Positions 5,860 to 6,603 of a stretch of 6,603 nt of DNA are shown one piece after another. The notes beneath the pieces were generated by a model. It searched no databases, was not told where the DNA came from, and was given only the letters and a program-made list of their open reading frames with translations. Each line of letters starts with the position of its first letter. The stretch's first letter is position 1. The translations under genes and the position numbers were made by a program. Origin of the DNA: Streptococcus parasanguinis (lineage in GTDB: Bacteria > Bacillota > Bacilli > Lactobacillales > Streptococcaceae); NCBI GenBank assembly GCA_018365265.1, contig JAGZKI010000066.1, positions 1 through 6,603 of the forward strand, read 5' to 3'.

Positions 5860-6540
5860 ATGAATCATTTTAAAGGCAAACAATTCAAAAAAGACGTCAT
5901 TATTGTCGCTGTTGGTTACTACCTGCGTTACAATCTAAGCTATCGTGAAGTTCAGGAATTGTTATATGATCGTGGAATAAATGTTTGTCATACTACGATT
6001 TATCGTTGGGTGCAAGAGTACAGCAAAGTCCTCTATTATCTTAGGAAGAAGAAAAATAGACAATTCTTCTATTCATAGAAAATGGACGAAACCTATATCA
6101 AAATTAAGGGACGTTGGCATTATCTTTATCGTGCAATTGATGCGGACGGCTTAACCTTAGATATCTGGTTACGAAAGAAACGGGATACGCAAGCAGCATA
6201 TGCTTTCTTAAAACGACTCCATAAACAGTTTAGTGAGCCGAAAGCAATTGTGACCGATAAAGCACCTTCTCTTGGCTCCGCCTTTAGAAAGTTACAGAGT
6301 GTGGGTTTATATACTAAGACAGAGCACCGAAATGTGAAGTATCTTAACAATTTAATAGAACAAGACCATCGACCTATTAAACGACGAAATAAATTTTATC
6401 AAAGTCTCCGTACAGCCTCTTCCACGATTAAGGGCATGGAGACCCTTCGAGGAATATATAAAAAGAACCGAAGAAAAGGAACGCTCTTCGGCTTTTCGGT
6501 GTCTACTGAAATCAAGGTATTAATGGGAATAACAGCCTAA
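5860..6540 (+). pseudogene. IS6-family DDE transposase interrupted by an in-frame amber codon
   Basis: The frame opens at ATG 5860, behind a GAGAGGA ribosome binding site, and would give the 226 residues usual for ISS1/IS1216 transposase, but codon 73 is TAG (6076-6078). The second half continues in the same frame, with an ATG two codons later at 6082, to TAA at 6540. The N-terminal part carries a helix-turn-helix (about residues 21-50, LSYREVQELLYDRG...TTIYRWVQEY). The catalytic residues lie after the stop: D76 (KMDETYI), D133 (VTDKAPS) and E167 (NLIEQDHRP), with 33 residues between the last two as in IS6 enzymes. The stop sits where relatives read FYSWKMDET, so TGG to TAG is the simplest cause. 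The separated halves would part DNA binding from catalysis, so I expect no activity unless the stop is read through. A sequencing error is the main alternative. Confidence 0.88.
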
Positions 6541-6575
6541 GATATTTGGAGTTCAGAGAGGGCGCGTTTGATTTT

Positions 6576-6594
6576 CAAACTTCGCAACAGAACC
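6576..6594 (-). repeat. Right terminal inverted repeat of the IS
   Basis: Read on the minus strand the end is GGTTCTGTTGCGAAGTTTG, pairing with the left end apart from two mismatches. Only 9 bases of flanking DNA follow before the window ends. Confidence 0.9.
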
Positions 6595-6603
6595 AATTTG
6601 TCC
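6595..6603. other. Right flank of the IS
   Basis: Nine bases, AATTTGTCC, lie beyond the insertion sequence. They do not repeat the left flank and are too short to assign to any gene. Confidence 0.6.

Larger units (their letters stand above)
5787..6594 (+). mobile_element. IS6-family insertion sequence, ISS1/IS1216-like, 808 bp
   Basis: The element is bounded by terminal inverted repeats beginning GGTTCTGTTGC, the end sequence of the ISS1/IS1216/IS257 group, and holds one transposase frame. Its 808-bp length and 226-codon frame match what I know of IS1216/ISS1. IS6-family elements move by replicative transposition and normally leave 8-bp direct repeats; here the left 8 bases (CCTAAAGC) and the right 8 (AATTTGTC) differ. 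The transposase has an amber codon, so this copy is probably not autonomous, though it could be moved by a transposase from another copy because both ends are present. Confidence 0.93.

Noticed and set aside
6126..6350. A 74-codon minus-strand frame inside the transposase
   Set aside because: It is a shadow of the well-recognised transposase frame.
1..6603. CRISPR array, tRNA or rRNA genes, BOX or RUP repeats
   Set aside because: No regularly spaced short repeats, tRNA-like cloverleaf or rRNA sequence was seen, and the hairpins do not match BOX or RUP sequences as I remember them.

Overview
The window looks like a chromosomal segment of a low-GC Gram-positive bacterium, most likely a Streptococcus of the oral or viridans kind. 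The reasons are an LPXTG-anchored surface protein built from CnaB repeats, strong AGGAG-type ribosome binding sites, intrinsic terminators, and an ISS1/IS1216-like insertion sequence. The genus is an inference from gene content and protein style; no species marker is present.

Layout from left to right. Positions 1-138 (minus) are the first 46 codons of a membrane protein resembling the substrate-binding S component of an ECF vitamin transporter; it runs off the left edge. Its promoter (297-324) is followed by a leader of about 150 nt that holds a 9-codon upstream ORF with a strong ribosome binding site, enclosed by a 7-bp stem, and then a second bulged hairpin near the S-component start. A strong intrinsic terminator (443-464) closes the next gene. 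Positions 482-5314 (minus) are one 1610-residue cell-wall-anchored protein: signal peptide, about 900 residues of N-terminal adhesin-like modules, a SpaA-like pilin domain, five tandem CnaB domains that keep all their isopeptide residues, a Pro/Lys-rich wall spanner, LPNTG, a membrane helix and a lysine tail. No sortase gene is in view.

Upstream of the big gene (5315-5616) is an AT-rich region whose main feature is a perfect 14-bp inverted repeat (5422-5458). Each arm supplies the -35 of one promoter and the -10 of the opposite one, so an identical promoter (TAGACA-17-TATATT) can be read on each strand. The leftward copy would drive the adhesin; the rightward copy would transcribe a short stretch with no convincing gene, ending near a 12-bp hairpin (5579-5606). 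On the minus strand that hairpin is the terminator of a gene of which only about the last 56 codons remain (5617-5786).

That gene is cut by an 808-bp IS6-family element (5787-6594) whose transposase carries an in-frame amber codon at the place of a usually conserved Trp. The flanks of the element show no 8-bp target duplication, so the copy probably marks a deletion or recombination joint and not a simple insertion. Only 9 bases lie beyond it.
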